Shown here piece by piece: positions 1-9,183 of a stretch of DNA of 64,000 bases. The notes under the pieces are model-generated. The model had not been told where the DNA came from. It saw only the letters and a list, made by a program, of their open reading frames with translations, and did no database searches. The position numbers were made by a program, and so were the translations under genes. Positions within the stretch are counted from its first letter, which is position 1; every line of letters begins with the position of its first letter. This DNA is from Phycisphaerales bacterium (GTDB lineage: Bacteria > Planctomycetota > Phycisphaerae > Sedimentisphaerales > Anaerobacaceae), in the NCBI GenBank assembly GCA_030602885.1, contig JAUVYV010000005.1, positions 33,670-97,669 on the forward strand, written 5' to 3'.

Positions 1-106
1 CAATGTCATTGCTCTTTTTCTCGGCATTCTAAGCCAATAACTGGGCAAATAAATAATGACAACAGGCCCAAAAACTGCTAATAACTCCCTGTCAGAAAGA
101 CTCACA

Positions 107-1216
107 ATGGACCAGAAACGTCTTCACAATCTGCTTGGCGGGACCCCAAAGGGGCCGGTTTCAGCCCTGCTAACACACTTCCTTCGGCTTGCCTCGTGGC
201 TCTATCGCGTTATTGTGGTAATCCGCAACTTTTGCTATTCCACCGGCCTGCTCAGGGCATACTCCGTAACAGCTTCAGGTGAGGTCTCGTCCGATAAACT
301 GCAAAGCGCAGTTCCCATAATAAGCGTAGGCAATATCACCACGGGTGGAACCGGCAAGACTCCTCTGGTCATCTGGCTGTGCAAGCGCCTCCAGAGAAAA
401 AACCTCACTTGTGCAATCCTGACACGCGGCTACAAAACTCCGAAAGGCAAACTCTCCGATGAACCGGCAATCCTTGCCAGGAGCTGCCCCGATGCCAAAG
501 TGATTGTGGACCCGGACCGCATTGCAGGAGCGGTCAAGGCAACAGGTTCCTTCGGCGCCCGGGTACTTGTCATGGACGACGGATTTCAACACCGCCGTTT
601 GGCCAGAGACCTGGACATAGTGACAATCGATGCGACTCTGCCTTTGGGCTATGGCCGAGTTCTGCCGGCAGGGCTGCTCAGGGAACCTCTTTCCGCCCTG
701 AAAAGAGCCGACGCGGCGGTCGTTACCAGATGTGACCAAATACCCCCGCATAAGTTAGACAGGATTGAAGAACAACTGCGTCGGTACAACCCCAATATAA
801 TAATTGCCCGAACAATCCATGCTCCTCTTTGTGCAAAGGCCATCGGCGCAAAAATAATAACGCTCGAACAGTTGCAAAGCAAAAACATCTTCGCCTTCTG
901 CGGAATCGGAAATCCCAACGGCTTTATCGGTACAATCACGAAGCTCGGCTTGGACCTCGTCGGCTCGGAAATCTTCAACGACCATCATCAATACACCCAG
1001 AAGGACATCACCGGAATCCTTGCACAAGCTGCGCTGGTAAATGCCGATTTGATACTTACAACAGAAAAAGACTGGAATAAAACCGCACTGCCGGCATCTG
1101 CCGGATGCGATATCGCCTTTGCGTATCTGGCGGTTGAGCTGAAGTTCATCACCACCGAAAAGCAACTTACACAGTTGATTGAAAGCGCCCTGGCTGGTAA
1201 AATCCCGGGAAACTGA
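107..1216 (+). CDS. lpxK: Tetraacyldisaccharide 4'-kinase (lipid A 4'-kinase)
   Basis: This kinase phosphorylates the 4' position of the tetraacyldisaccharide 1-phosphate precursor of lipid A, using ATP at the inner face of the cytoplasmic membrane. The protein has an N-terminal hydrophobic helix typical of LpxK (RLASWLYRVIVVIRNF), a P-loop of the LpxK type (SVGNITTGGTGKTP), and the conserved segment VLVMDDGFQHRRL that follows in the family. The 369-residue length is normal. I start at the ATG at 107 because MDQKRLHNLL aligns with the usual LpxK N-terminus. An in-frame ATG at 56 would add 17 residues without an obvious ribosome binding site. It is the first gene of the window's heptose/core operon, and a promoter, if any, lies outside or in the first 100 bases. 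Confidence 0.93.
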   Translation: MDQKRLHNLLGGTPKGPVSALLTHFLRLASWLYRVIVVIRNFCYSTGLLRAYSVTASGEVSSDKLQSAVPIISVGNITTGGTGKTPLVIWLCKRLQRKNLTCAILTRGYKTPKGKLSDEPAILARSCPDAKVIVDPDRIAGAVKATGSFGARVLVMDDGFQHRRLARDLDIVTIDATLPLGYGRVLPAGLLREPLSALKRADAAVVTRCDQIPPHKLDRIEEQLRRYNPNIIIARTIHAPLCAKAIGAKIITLEQLQSKNIFAFCGIGNPNGFIGTITKLGLDLVGSEIFNDHHQYTQKDITGILAQAALVNADLILTTEKDWNKTALPASAGCDIAFAYLAVELKFITTEKQLTQLIESALAGKIPGN

Positions 1217-1241
1217 GACCTGAGAAAGCAAGAGGGCTTGA

Positions 1242-2750
1242 ATGTACGAGAACCTGCTTAAGGCCGTCACAAATCTTGGCTTGCCACGAGTTCTGGTGGC
1301 TGGTGATTTTATGCTCGACGTCTATGTTTACGGCGACGCAGACCGAATAAGCCCTGAGGCACCGGTCCCGGTACTGAAAGTCATCGAAAAGGAGGCAAGC
1401 TGTGGCGGCGCCGGCAGGGTCGCAATTAACCTCGCAGCGCTGCGGGCTCAGCCAATATGCGTAGGCGTCACAGGAAATGACTCAAACGCAGATAAAGTAA
1501 GGGATAACCTCTCGGAAATAGGTGCCGATATCAGCGGCCTGATTACAGCCACCGACGACAGACCGACTATAACAAAAACCAGATTGATAGGCCGCGCACA
1601 GCACCGACATCAACAGCAGCTATTCAGAATGGATGAAGAGTCCGCAAAGCCGCTGCCCACCGAGCAGTCCGGCGCCATACTGCAGATTTTCATCGACAAG
1701 CTAAGCTGCGCCGATATCGTCTGCCTGCAGGACCACGATAAAGGTCTTCTGACCCCTCTGCTGTGCAGCCAAATGATACAGGCCGCGAATGATGCCAGCA
1801 AAAAGGTCATTGTTGACCCCTCGTCCGCAAGCGACTACTCAAAATATGCCGGCGCGACACTCATAACCCCTAACCGACAGGAGGCCTCTCTGGCCATCGG
1901 CTTTGACATCAAGACTACCGAAGACGCCGCGAATGCAGCCGCTGGGCTCCTCGAAAAACTGACACTCGAAGCAGTGGCAATTACACTCGATAAGGAAGGA
2001 GCATACCTGAGAACAAAAGACCTCGACGAGCTCGTATCCACACGGCCCCGCAACGTCTATGATGTTACAGGCGCAGGCGACACCGTCCTGGCGACACTGG
2101 CCGTTGCCATCGCAGCCGGATGTGATTACAAGACCGCCGTCCAGCTTGCCAACATCACCGGAGGCATCGAGGTCGAGAAATTCGGCGCCGCTACGGTAAC
2201 CACCGAGGAAATCATAAATGAAATAATAGGGCTCAATCGCGGCAAGAACGGTAAAGTACGTCAGCTCGAATCACTGCTCACCGAGCTCAACTGGCACAGA
2301 AAACAAAACCGCACTGTAGTGTGGACAAACGGCTGCTTCGACGTAATACACAGAGGCCACATCGAGTTTCTAAAGTTCTGCAAAGAACAGGGGGACGTTG
2401 TCGTCGTCGGGCTCAACAGCGACAAATCGGTCAAGATCATAAAGGGACCCGACCGGCCGATTCATAATCAGTTCGACAGAGCCGCGGTCCTCGCCGCCCT
2501 CGAAACCGTTGACTACATAACCATCTTCGATGAACCGGACCCGCTCAATGTCATCGAGGATGTGAGACCTGACGTGCTGGTAAAGGGACAGGACTGGGCC
2601 GACAAAGGCGTCGTCGGACAGGAGTTTGTTGAGTCCTGCGGTGGGAAAGTCGTCCTCGCACCCATTGTCGAAGGCAAAAGTTCGACATCAATAATAGAAA
2701 ACATCAAAGCATTGTTTGGCAAAGGTAAGTCTGCAGAAGGAGATGCGTGA
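1242..2750 (+). CDS. hldE: Bifunctional heptose-7-phosphate kinase / heptose-1-phosphate adenylyltransferase
   Basis: HldE makes ADP-heptose for the LPS inner core: the N-terminal half phosphorylates D-glycero-beta-D-manno-heptose 7-phosphate and the C-terminal half transfers AMP to heptose 1-phosphate. Residues about 1-330 are a PfkB/ribokinase fold (GGAGRVAINLAAL near the start; anion-hole motif DVTGAGDTVLATLA near 275). Residues about 345-490 are a nucleotidyltransferase with WTNGCFDVIHRGH, the HxGH-type signature. At 502 aa it is slightly longer than the usual ~475. The ATG at 1242 has GAGGG just upstream. The stop codon overlaps the start of gmhA (TGATG), which suggests translational coupling. 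Confidence 0.96.
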   Translation: MYENLLKAVTNLGLPRVLVAGDFMLDVYVYGDADRISPEAPVPVLKVIEKEASCGGAGRVAINLAALRAQPICVGVTGNDSNADKVRDNLSEIGADISGLITATDDRPTITKTRLIGRAQHRHQQQLFRMDEESAKPLPTEQSGAILQIFIDKLSCADIVCLQDHDKGLLTPLLCSQMIQAANDASKKVIVDPSSASDYSKYAGATLITPNRQEASLAIGFDIKTTEDAANAAAGLLEKLTLEAVAITLDKEGAYLRTKDLDELVSTRPRNVYDVTGAGDTVLATLAVAIAAGCDYKTAVQLANITGGIEVEKFGAATVTTEEIINEIIGLNRGKNGKVRQLESLLTELNWHRKQNRTVVWTNGCFDVIHRGHIEFLKFCKEQGDVVVVGLNSDKSVKIIKGPDRPIHNQFDRAAVLAALETVDYITIFDEPDPLNVIEDVRPDVLVKGQDWADKGVVGQEFVESCGGKVVLAPIVEGKSSTSIIENIKALFGKGKSAEGDA

Positions 2751-3334
2751 TGGGCGAACAGATGGACAGGCAAATACGCGACATCATAGATGCTCACAAG
2801 GAGATGATTGCCGAGCTGGAACGCTCGGGTGTGGATACTATCGCCGCTGCGGCAGAGGCAATTGTCAAATCACTTAACAGCGGCGGGCGACTCTATATCT
2901 GCGGCAACGGCGGCTCGGCAGCCGATGCTCAGCACATCGCCGGCGAATTCATCGGTAAATTCAAAGACAAGCGAATGGCCTTACCTGCACTGGCCCTGAC
3001 GACCGACACCTCCGTCATAACCTCTATTGCAAACGATGACAGCTTCGAGACGGTCTTTGCCAGACAGGTCGAGGCCCTTGTGAACAAAGGCGATATCCTC
3101 TGGGCCATATCGACAAGCGGAATCTCCTCGAACGTAATTGCCGCTGCCGCACTCGCAAAGAAAAAGGGCGCAACGATACTTGCATTTACCGGCAGAAAAA
3201 ACAGCCCGCTCGAACAAATGTCAGATATCTGCCTCTGTGCAGATAATCCTTCCACCGCACGCAGCCAGGAAATACACCAGCTCGCTTACCACATAATCTG
3301 CAAGCTCGTCGAGCAAAACTTTGCCGATAGCTGA
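2750..3334 (+). CDS. gmhA: Phosphoheptose isomerase (sedoheptulose 7-phosphate isomerase)
   Basis: GmhA converts sedoheptulose 7-phosphate to D-glycero-D-manno-heptose 7-phosphate, the first committed step of ADP-heptose synthesis. The SIS fold is recognisable from ICGNGGSAADAQHIAGEFIG, ALTTDTSVITSIANDD and the phosphosugar loop AISTSGISSNV. The length of 194 aa is normal. The start is the ATG at 2750, preceded by AGAAGGAG at good spacing inside the end of hldE; a GTG three bases upstream is less likely. It lies between hldE and gmhB, so three consecutive enzymes of one pathway are adjacent. Confidence 0.96.
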   Translation: MGEQMDRQIRDIIDAHKEMIAELERSGVDTIAAAAEAIVKSLNSGGRLYICGNGGSAADAQHIAGEFIGKFKDKRMALPALALTTDTSVITSIANDDSFETVFARQVEALVNKGDILWAISTSGISSNVIAAAALAKKKGATILAFTGRKNSPLEQMSDICLCADNPSTARSQEIHQLAYHIICKLVEQNFADS

Positions 3335-3347
3335 AGACCAAACAGAG

Positions 3348-4316
3348 ATGACGACAGATATGCCAAACAAAGCCATATTCCTCGACCGTGACGACACCCT
3401 GATAGAAGATCCGGGTTACATAAACGACCCCGACCAGGTCAAGCTGCTCGATGGTGTTCCAAAAGCGCTGACCGACCTGAGAGACATGGGCTATAAGCTC
3501 ATTATCGTCTCGAATCAATCTGCCGTGGCTCGCGGCATCGTCACCGAGCAGGTCCTCGCTAAGATCCACGAGCGGCTCAAGCAGCTCCTGGCGGAAAAAG
3601 ACGCCTGTATCGACAAAATTTACTACTGTCCCTGCCACATCGAAGGCACCATCGAAAAATACCGTAAGGAAAGCGACCTGCGAAAACCAAATCCCGGCAT
3701 GCTCCTGACCGCGGCAAAAGAGATGGACATCGATCTGACCCAATCATGGATGGTCGGTGACAGTATCCATGACGTCCAGGCAGGTCTGCGAGCCGGCTGC
3801 AGGACAATCCTGATAGATAACCCCACCCATGAAACAAAAACCCAGCCGGGCCGGCCCAGACCCGACTTTAGAGCTGTGAATATCAAAGAAGCTGTGAACA
3901 TCATAAAGAAACACGCACGCACCACAAACAAACGATTCGGTAACAACGACTCATCCCAACATGCTCCCACAACCGTCGAAATCGAAACCGCACAAAAGAC
4001 CACGCCGGCCCAGACCGAAACAGAACAAACTACCCGGGGCCGCGACAACAGCGCCGCTAAAAACCAAATACTACTCCAGGATATTCTCGACCAGCTGAAG
4101 ACCATGGAACGATCACAGATATTCACCGATTTCTCAGTGACAAGACTGCTCGCCGGAGCCATTCAGATTATTGCGCTCTTTTGCCTTTTGATAAGCTTGT
4201 GGCTCCTGATGAGCCCCGACAGACAGACCAATTCCATCCTTATAGCCCTGGGCTTCGCCGTATTCCTTCAGTTAATGTCACTGACTCTTTACATGATGCA
4301 GGGGCGAAAACATTGA
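3348..4316 (+). CDS. gmhB: Heptose 1,7-bisphosphate phosphatase (GmhB) with a C-terminal membrane extension
   Basis: Residues about 1-180 form a HAD-family phosphatase: AIFLDRDDTLIEDPGYI is motif I, IIVSNQSAVARG is the GmhB-type motif II region, YYCPCH belongs to the zinc loop, and MVGDSIHDVQAG is the acidic motif. The enzyme removes the C7 phosphate from heptose 1,7-bisphosphate. Unlike the usual ~180-aa enzyme, this one continues for about 140 residues: a polar Thr/Gln/Glu-rich linker, a short amphipathic stretch (ILLQDILDQLKTMERS), and two predicted membrane helices near the C-terminus (IIALFCLLISLWLLM; LIALGFAVFLQLMSL). This would anchor the phosphatase at the membrane. ATG 3348 is chosen over the earlier ATG at 3321, which overlaps gmhA; ATG 3360 is also possible. 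Confidence 0.9.
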   Translation: MTTDMPNKAIFLDRDDTLIEDPGYINDPDQVKLLDGVPKALTDLRDMGYKLIIVSNQSAVARGIVTEQVLAKIHERLKQLLAEKDACIDKIYYCPCHIEGTIEKYRKESDLRKPNPGMLLTAAKEMDIDLTQSWMVGDSIHDVQAGLRAGCRTILIDNPTHETKTQPGRPRPDFRAVNIKEAVNIIKKHARTTNKRFGNNDSSQHAPTTVEIETAQKTTPAQTETEQTTRGRDNSAAKNQILLQDILDQLKTMERSQIFTDFSVTRLLAGAIQIIALFCLLISLWLLMSPDRQTNSILIALGFAVFLQLMSLTLYMMQGRKH

Positions 4317-4378
4317 TGTGCGGGCTCCAACAGTGAGCTTACCGGCATAATCACGAACGCAGAATCGCCGGTCTCAAA

Positions 4379-5464
4379 ATGCAAAACGCCACAGAGCAAA
4401 TCCTGGTATGGCTGCCGTCCCCAATAGGCGACGCCGTCCTTTGCACACCGGCCTTGCGAGCTATACGCCGGCAATTTGAATCCTCAAAAATCATTTTTCT
4501 CGCCAACCCGGTCGTCCGTCAGGTCCTCTCTCCCAGCGACTTCAACAATACCTGGCTGGAATACAACAATACCAACCCCCTTGCTGTCTCAAAAAAACTC
4601 AAAACCCACAAATTTACACACGCAATTCTTCTCAAAAACTCTTTCGCCTCCGCTCTGGCATGCTTTCTCGCCCGAATACCCTCGCGCATCGGATATGCAC
4701 GTGACGGACGAGGACCGCTCCTCACAGAAAAACTGCACCCGCCAAAGTCCGGCCCCGCAACTTTCAAACCAATATCGATGATCGACTACTATCTCGCAAT
4801 CGCATCCCGGCTCGGCGCCGACTCAGGCAATAAAACGCTCGAACTGCTCCTCGACCCGGAAGACCTCCACAGTACCCAGGCCAAATTGCCCACGCTATCC
4901 GCAGCACGCAACGGCCCCCTTGTCATCATCGTCCCCGGTGCAGCAGGAGGCCACAGCAAGTGCTGGATACCCGAAAGATTCGCAAAAACAGCCGACTGGC
5001 TCATTACCAATCACAATGCGACCGTTGTCATCTCTGTTGCGCCCAATCCCGCCGAGACAAAAATTGCCGCTCAGATTACCGAAGCAAGCAGCCACAAACT
5101 CATCAACCTCGCCGACACCGCCCTTACACTTGGCGAGCTGAAAGCAATGTTCTCGACAGCCGACCTCGTTATCACTAACGACACAGGGCCGAGACATATC
5201 GCAATCGCACTTAAACGAAAGGTCCTCACGCTGTTCGGACCCAACGACCCCGCCTGGACCGACATTGGCTATTCGCACGAAACCAAAATAGTCGGCAAAG
5301 CTTTCTGCGCACCCTGTGATAAACCCGTATGCAAACAGAAGCAGCATTTGTGTATGCAGTCGATAACCGTTGAAATGCTCTGCCGGGCGGCCGAAAAACT
5401 GCTTGCCGAGCCCCGCGCCGCAAACACCGAATACAAACCACCAGCTCCAGCTTCCAGGCCATGA
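4379..5464 (+). CDS. waaF: Glycosyltransferase family 9 protein (heptosyltransferase II-like)
   Basis: A GT-B glycosyltransferase of family 9, which transfers heptose from ADP-heptose to the LPS inner core. Evidence is the N-terminal SPIGDAVLCTPALRAIR motif, a central VPGAAGGHSKCW segment (donor domain start), and TNDTGPRHIAIAL followed by LTLFGPNDP, the family's donor-binding signature. The C-terminal CAPCDKPVCKQKQHLCM cluster is also commonly seen in WaaF-like proteins. The length (361 aa) is normal. It follows gmhB after 62 bases and its last codons overlap the next gene by four bases (ATGA). Whether it acts on heptose I or II cannot be decided from sequence alone. Confidence 0.88.
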   Translation: MQNATEQILVWLPSPIGDAVLCTPALRAIRRQFESSKIIFLANPVVRQVLSPSDFNNTWLEYNNTNPLAVSKKLKTHKFTHAILLKNSFASALACFLARIPSRIGYARDGRGPLLTEKLHPPKSGPATFKPISMIDYYLAIASRLGADSGNKTLELLLDPEDLHSTQAKLPTLSAARNGPLVIIVPGAAGGHSKCWIPERFAKTADWLITNHNATVVISVAPNPAETKIAAQITEASSHKLINLADTALTLGELKAMFSTADLVITNDTGPRHIAIALKRKVLTLFGPNDPAWTDIGYSHETKIVGKAFCAPCDKPVCKQKQHLCMQSITVEMLCRAAEKLLAEPRAANTEYKPPAPASRP

Positions 5465-6312
5465 AAAGCCAGAAATTCACAGAGGTCTCTAAATCGTTCT
5501 TTGTTGATCCCGACTACAAAGCCGGCCTTGGCGAGCTCGGCCTGAGCTCAATCGACACCGTCTTTTCTTTCAACAGCGGCATAAACCTCGCCAAGGACAA
5601 CCTCGCAGGACATCGAACCAGAATACGCTTCGACATAAAGTCACCCCCTGCAACGTTGTTCCTCAAAAGATACGAGTCCCCCCCGGTTCTGGTCCAGTTG
5701 AGAAACTGGCTCGCGGCGCGACGACGCATAAGCTGCGCCCTCACCGACTTCGCCCCCACCGCCTTGCTCGCTGCTCGCGGAATCCCAACACCTAAAGTCA
5801 TCGCCTTCGGCCGACAAGGGGGCTTCGTCTTTGAAAACCGAAGTTTCGTAATTACCGAGAAAATCCCTGCCGAGTCTTTGGAACGGAAACTCCCCTCATT
5901 TTTCAATGCTCCATCGAACTCCGAGAATCTCAGGGCACGGCGGGATTTCATACGCCGATTGGCCTGCTTTGTGAAGACATTTCACAACACCGGTTACCGT
6001 CACCGTGATTTGTATTTCTCTCATGTCTTCTGCGGTGATACGGGTACTTTCTATCTGATAGACCTGGCACGTACGTTCAAACCACTCCTTCTCGCCAGGC
6101 GATACTGTCTCAAGGACCTCGCCCAGCTCTATTATTCGGCCCCGGCTGAGTATTTTTCAAAAACAGACCGCCTGCGTTTTCTGCTCGCATATACAGCCGA
6201 TACAAAACTGAACAAGAAGCTCAAAACATTCATAATGAAGATAAAGAACAAGGCAAAGCGAATGGCAAGACACGATACAAAACACGGCAGGAATGTTCCT
6301 TTCGCCGGCTAA
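5461..6312 (+). CDS. Lipopolysaccharide kinase family protein (WaaP/Kdo kinase-like)
   Basis: A protein-kinase-fold enzyme predicted to phosphorylate a sugar of the LPS inner core. The features seen are ATLFLKRY (the beta3 Lys region), FVITEKI (hinge), GYRHRDLYFSHVF (catalytic loop with HRD) and FYLIDLAR (metal-binding Asp, replacing DFG). These match the Kdo/WaaP/RfaP family rather than protein Ser/Thr kinases. The start overlaps the stop of the GT9 gene by four bases, so translation is probably coupled. The length of 283 aa is normal. The target (heptose or Kdo) cannot be inferred from the sequence; the neighbouring heptosyltransferase makes heptose the more likely acceptor. Confidence 0.85.
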   Translation: MKSQKFTEVSKSFFVDPDYKAGLGELGLSSIDTVFSFNSGINLAKDNLAGHRTRIRFDIKSPPATLFLKRYESPPVLVQLRNWLAARRRISCALTDFAPTALLAARGIPTPKVIAFGRQGGFVFENRSFVITEKIPAESLERKLPSFFNAPSNSENLRARRDFIRRLACFVKTFHNTGYRHRDLYFSHVFCGDTGTFYLIDLARTFKPLLLARRYCLKDLAQLYYSAPAEYFSKTDRLRFLLAYTADTKLNKKLKTFIMKIKNKAKRMARHDTKHGRNVPFAG

Positions 6313-6322
6313 CCGGTTTATA

Positions 6323-7516
6323 ATGACCCCCTCGATGAAACGCACAATCGCTGTCATAATAGAAAGAGCGGACGTCACACTCGGCGGTGCGGAACGCTCC
6401 GTCTTTGAGCTGGCAAGCGCTCTGTCGCTTCTTGATATGCAGGTACACGTTCTTGCCGCAAAGGGACAGGCAAATGCCAAAAACATCCACGTCCTCTGCC
6501 ATCACGTATCCGGTAAACGTGTCGGGTTACGTACCTTCGCAAAAGCGATTAAAAAGCATCTCTCCGAGAACCATTACGACATAATACACAGCACGCTGCC
6601 CTTCGACTTCGCCGACGTCTATCAGCCCAGGGGCGGCGCCTACGCCGAATCCATCCTCCGAAATGCCGCCAGCTACCGCAACAACTCTCTCGAATATTAC
6701 AAGCGTTTCACCGCCTTTGCGAACTTCCGTCGCGGCTCACTGCTAAGAGCGGAAAAAAGGCTCTCCCAAAAACCCAATGGCCCCGTTATTGCAGCCATCT
6801 CCACCTATGTCGCCGAACAGTTCAAACACCACTACCATACCACCGAGCAGCGCATCACCGTCATATCCAACGGCGTCAAAACAAAAAAGGAAATTGACCG
6901 GGCACAGACCGACAGGCTCCGATCGCAAATACTCGCTGAACTCTGCCTCAAAGAAGCGGACAATCCCGTCTTCTTTCTCTTCGCCGCAAATAATTTCCGG
7001 CTGAAGGGACTCGCCTGCCTCATTGAAGCATTCGGTCTTCTCGCAAAGCAAGAGAAAAACCACTCCGCCTATCTCATTGTTGCCGGCCGCGGCAGATCCG
7101 CCAAATATCGACATCTCGCCAAAAAGCTCGCCGTCGAAAAGAGAATTGTATTCCTCGGAAAAGTCCGACACATTCAAAACGCCCTGACGATAAGCGATAT
7201 CGCAATCCTACCGACATTTTACGACCCGTGCTCAAGATTCATACTCGAGGCGCTCGTCGCCGAAAAGCCCGTGATAACCACAAGATTCAACGGCGCTTCC
7301 GACCTCTTCGCCGACAATCGCCACGGAAAGCTAATTGACAACCCCGAGAACATCGACGACCTCGCACAGGCAATCAACTATTTCACAGACACCGCCAATA
7401 TCAAAAAAGCTTCAGAGGCAATCCTGGCCGACAACCTGAAGGAGAATATCTCAATCAATAGAGCAGCCGAACAATTGAACTCTCTCTACGATTTGATACT
7501 GCAAAGACGGAGGTGA
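6323..7516 (+). CDS. Glycosyltransferase family 4 protein (WaaG-like core glucosyltransferase)
   Basis: A GT-B retaining glycosyltransferase predicted to add a hexose to the LPS core. The N-terminal domain begins with VTLGGAERSVFELASAL (GGxE/A acceptor loop). The C-terminal domain has LFAANNFRLKGLACLIEAF, VFLGKVRHIQNAL, and the donor motif LPTFYDPCSRFILEALVAEK containing the E-x7-E-like region of GT4 enzymes. The segment VYQPRGGAYAESIL also resembles WaaG. I place the start at ATG 6323 to avoid a long overlap with the kinase gene; ATG 6293 and ATG 6335 are alternatives, none with a strong ribosome binding site. The last two codons form part of the ribosome binding site of plsY. Confidence 0.85.
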   Translation: MTPSMKRTIAVIIERADVTLGGAERSVFELASALSLLDMQVHVLAAKGQANAKNIHVLCHHVSGKRVGLRTFAKAIKKHLSENHYDIIHSTLPFDFADVYQPRGGAYAESILRNAASYRNNSLEYYKRFTAFANFRRGSLLRAEKRLSQKPNGPVIAAISTYVAEQFKHHYHTTEQRITVISNGVKTKKEIDRAQTDRLRSQILAELCLKEADNPVFFLFAANNFRLKGLACLIEAFGLLAKQEKNHSAYLIVAGRGRSAKYRHLAKKLAVEKRIVFLGKVRHIQNALTISDIAILPTFYDPCSRFILEALVAEKPVITTRFNGASDLFADNRHGKLIDNPENIDDLAQAINYFTDTANIKKASEAILADNLKENISINRAAEQLNSLYDLILQRRR

Positions 7517-7518
7517 TA

Positions 7519-8169
7519 ATGACATTTGCCGCCCTTATACTTGGCGCTTACTTGCTCGGCTCAATCCCATTTGGCCTTATTATCGCCAAAGCCCACGGCA
7601 AAGACCTGCGTAAAATCGGCTCCGGCAACATCGGCGCCACCAACATAGCAAGGGCCCTCGGCACAAAATGGGCCTACCTCTGCTTTTGCCTTGATGTCCT
7701 TAAAGGCCTGCTGCCGACCGCAGCCGCCGTCTTGATTTGCTCTGCTCCCCCCACTACATGCGAACTCTTCCTCATCCTTCTCACCGGATCCGCCGCCATA
7801 ATCGGTCACATCTTCCCCGCATATGTCAAATTCCGTGGTGGCAAAGGCGTCGCCACAAGCTTCGGCGTCGCACTCGGATTATGGCCTTACTACACAGTCT
7901 GTGCAGTAATTGCCCTGGCCGTGTGGGTCCTTTTTGTCCTCGTCTGGCGATACGTCTCGCTCGCTTCGATAGCCGCTGCCGTCATCTTCCCTGCCGCGCT
8001 CGTTGCCGCGATTGCCCTGGCCCCGAACTGGCATTTCGCAGACCTCTGGCCACTTCTCACCGCCGCAATCGCAATACCGGTCATCGTAATCGTCCGCCAT
8101 CGACAGAACTTCCGCCGACTGCTCGACGGAACAGAGAGCAAAATCCTGCAAAGGAGAACCTCCCCCTAA
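7519..8169 (+). CDS. plsY: Glycerol-3-phosphate acyltransferase PlsY
   Basis: PlsY is an integral membrane enzyme that acylates glycerol 3-phosphate at position 1 using acyl-phosphate, making lysophosphatidate for phospholipid synthesis. The three cytoplasmic motifs are visible: GSIPFGLIIAK with GSGNIGATNIARALG, FRGGKGVATSFG, and a final IVIVRHRQNFRRLLDGTE. Five hydrophobic helices are evident in 216 aa. The start is ATG 7519 after GGAGGTGAT, a near-perfect Shine-Dalgarno made from the last codons of the upstream glycosyltransferase; GTG 7513 lies within that site and is rejected. It is the last gene of the envelope operon. Confidence 0.96.
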   Translation: MTFAALILGAYLLGSIPFGLIIAKAHGKDLRKIGSGNIGATNIARALGTKWAYLCFCLDVLKGLLPTAAAVLICSAPPTTCELFLILLTGSAAIIGHIFPAYVKFRGGKGVATSFGVALGLWPYYTVCAVIALAVWVLFVLVWRYVSLASIAAAVIFPAALVAAIALAPNWHFADLWPLLTAAIAIPVIVIVRHRQNFRRLLDGTESKILQRRTSP

Positions 8170-8524
8170 AATTCCAACGAAATGCTGACCGTACCTTCCG
8201 GCCAAACGGCAAAACACCCCCCCCTATCGAAACTGGGCCGATACAGAAAACAACCCCACCTGTGCCTACCAAAATGGCCCTCGGCGAGACAACCACCGGT
8301 CATTCCTTGACCGCATACTACTCTCGACGTTCCATCGTCCCTCATATATGTTTTTAGTCGGTCACAAGGAAGGGAAAGTATGACAGGGAAATCCCTGAAA
8401 GACAACTTCGAAATACCCCAATTCCCAATGACTCAAAGGCATGCCAGGGCCGCGCCAAAATGCCTGCGATATGTCTGCCCAGGTCAAAAGGAACACTCCA
8501 CCGCCCGCTGTTGCCTCCACTTTT
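8170..8524. other. Intergenic region between convergent plsY and the response regulator
   Basis: About 355 bases without a supported gene. A short ORF at 8380-8607 has GGAAGGGAAA before its ATG, but its last third is antisense to the response regulator and its product resembles nothing. No clear intrinsic terminator was found. Confidence 0.5.
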
Positions 8525-9181
8525 TCAACACTCCAGCGAAGTCAGCCCCTCGCGAACTGCGTACTTCGTCAATTCCGCAACGCTGTGAATATCAAGCTTT
8601 TCCATGATGTTTCGGCGGTTTGACTCGACCGTCTTGACGCTCACGTGAACTTCCAGCGCGATTTGCTTCGTGCTCTTCCCCTCAGCCAGAAGCTGGAGAA
8701 CCTCACGCTCTCTTTCTGTCAACATAGACAATGGTGCCTCCACACCGGCCCCTGACAGATGTTTGATATAGTCGTCAACCACGACTCCCGTAATCCTCGG
8801 GCTCAGATAGATACTGCCTTTCGACACCGTTCGTATCGCCTCAAGCAGCTCATCAAACAGACATTCCTTCAGTATGTATCCCGATGCACCCGCCCTGAGC
8901 ATATCTGCAACGAAACGCCTGTTCGAATGAATCGAAAGTGCAATCACCTTCACACCGCCGAACTCGTGAACAATTCTGTGCGTTGCGTCAATGCCGTTTA
9001 GGTTCGGCATACTTATGTCCATAATAACTATGTCCGGCCGAAGCTCCCGAACAAGCTCCACCGCCTTGCGACCGTCTTCAACCGCTCCGGCCACTTCAAC
9101 ACCCGGTTCTTTCTCCAGCAGCGCGCAAAGCCCCTGCCGGATTATCGCGTGGTCGTCGGCCAACAGTATTCTCGTGCTCAT
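8525..9181 (-). CDS. NarL/FixJ-family response regulator
   Basis: A two-component transcription factor. Residues about 1-120 are a receiver domain with the acidic pair in ILLADDHAIIRQG, the phosphorylated Asp in IVIMDISMPNLNG, and the Lys in GYILKECL. Residues about 150-218 are a LuxR-type helix-turn-helix (LTEREREVLQLLAEGKSTKQ, then VSVKTVESNRRNIMEKL). The start is ATG 9181, with GGGAGG seven bases upstream inside the end of the kinase gene; the TTG at 9187 is rejected. The gene lies directly behind the histidine kinase, which is its obvious partner. Its target genes are unknown. Confidence 0.95.
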   Translation of the reverse strand: MSTRILLADDHAIIRQGLCALLEKEPGVEVAGAVEDGRKAVELVRELRPDIVIMDISMPNLNGIDATHRIVHEFGGVKVIALSIHSNRRFVADMLRAGASGYILKECLFDELLEAIRTVSKGSIYLSPRITGVVVDDYIKHLSGAGVEAPLSMLTEREREVLQLLAEGKSTKQIALEVHVSVKTVESNRRNIMEKLDIHSVAELTKYAVREGLTSLEC

Positions 9182-9183
9182 TT

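Noticed and set aside
8380..8607. 75-aa ORF with a purine-rich ribosome binding site
   Set aside because: Its end runs antisense into the response regulator, and its composition (many Arg, Pro, Cys) is that of a chance reading frame.
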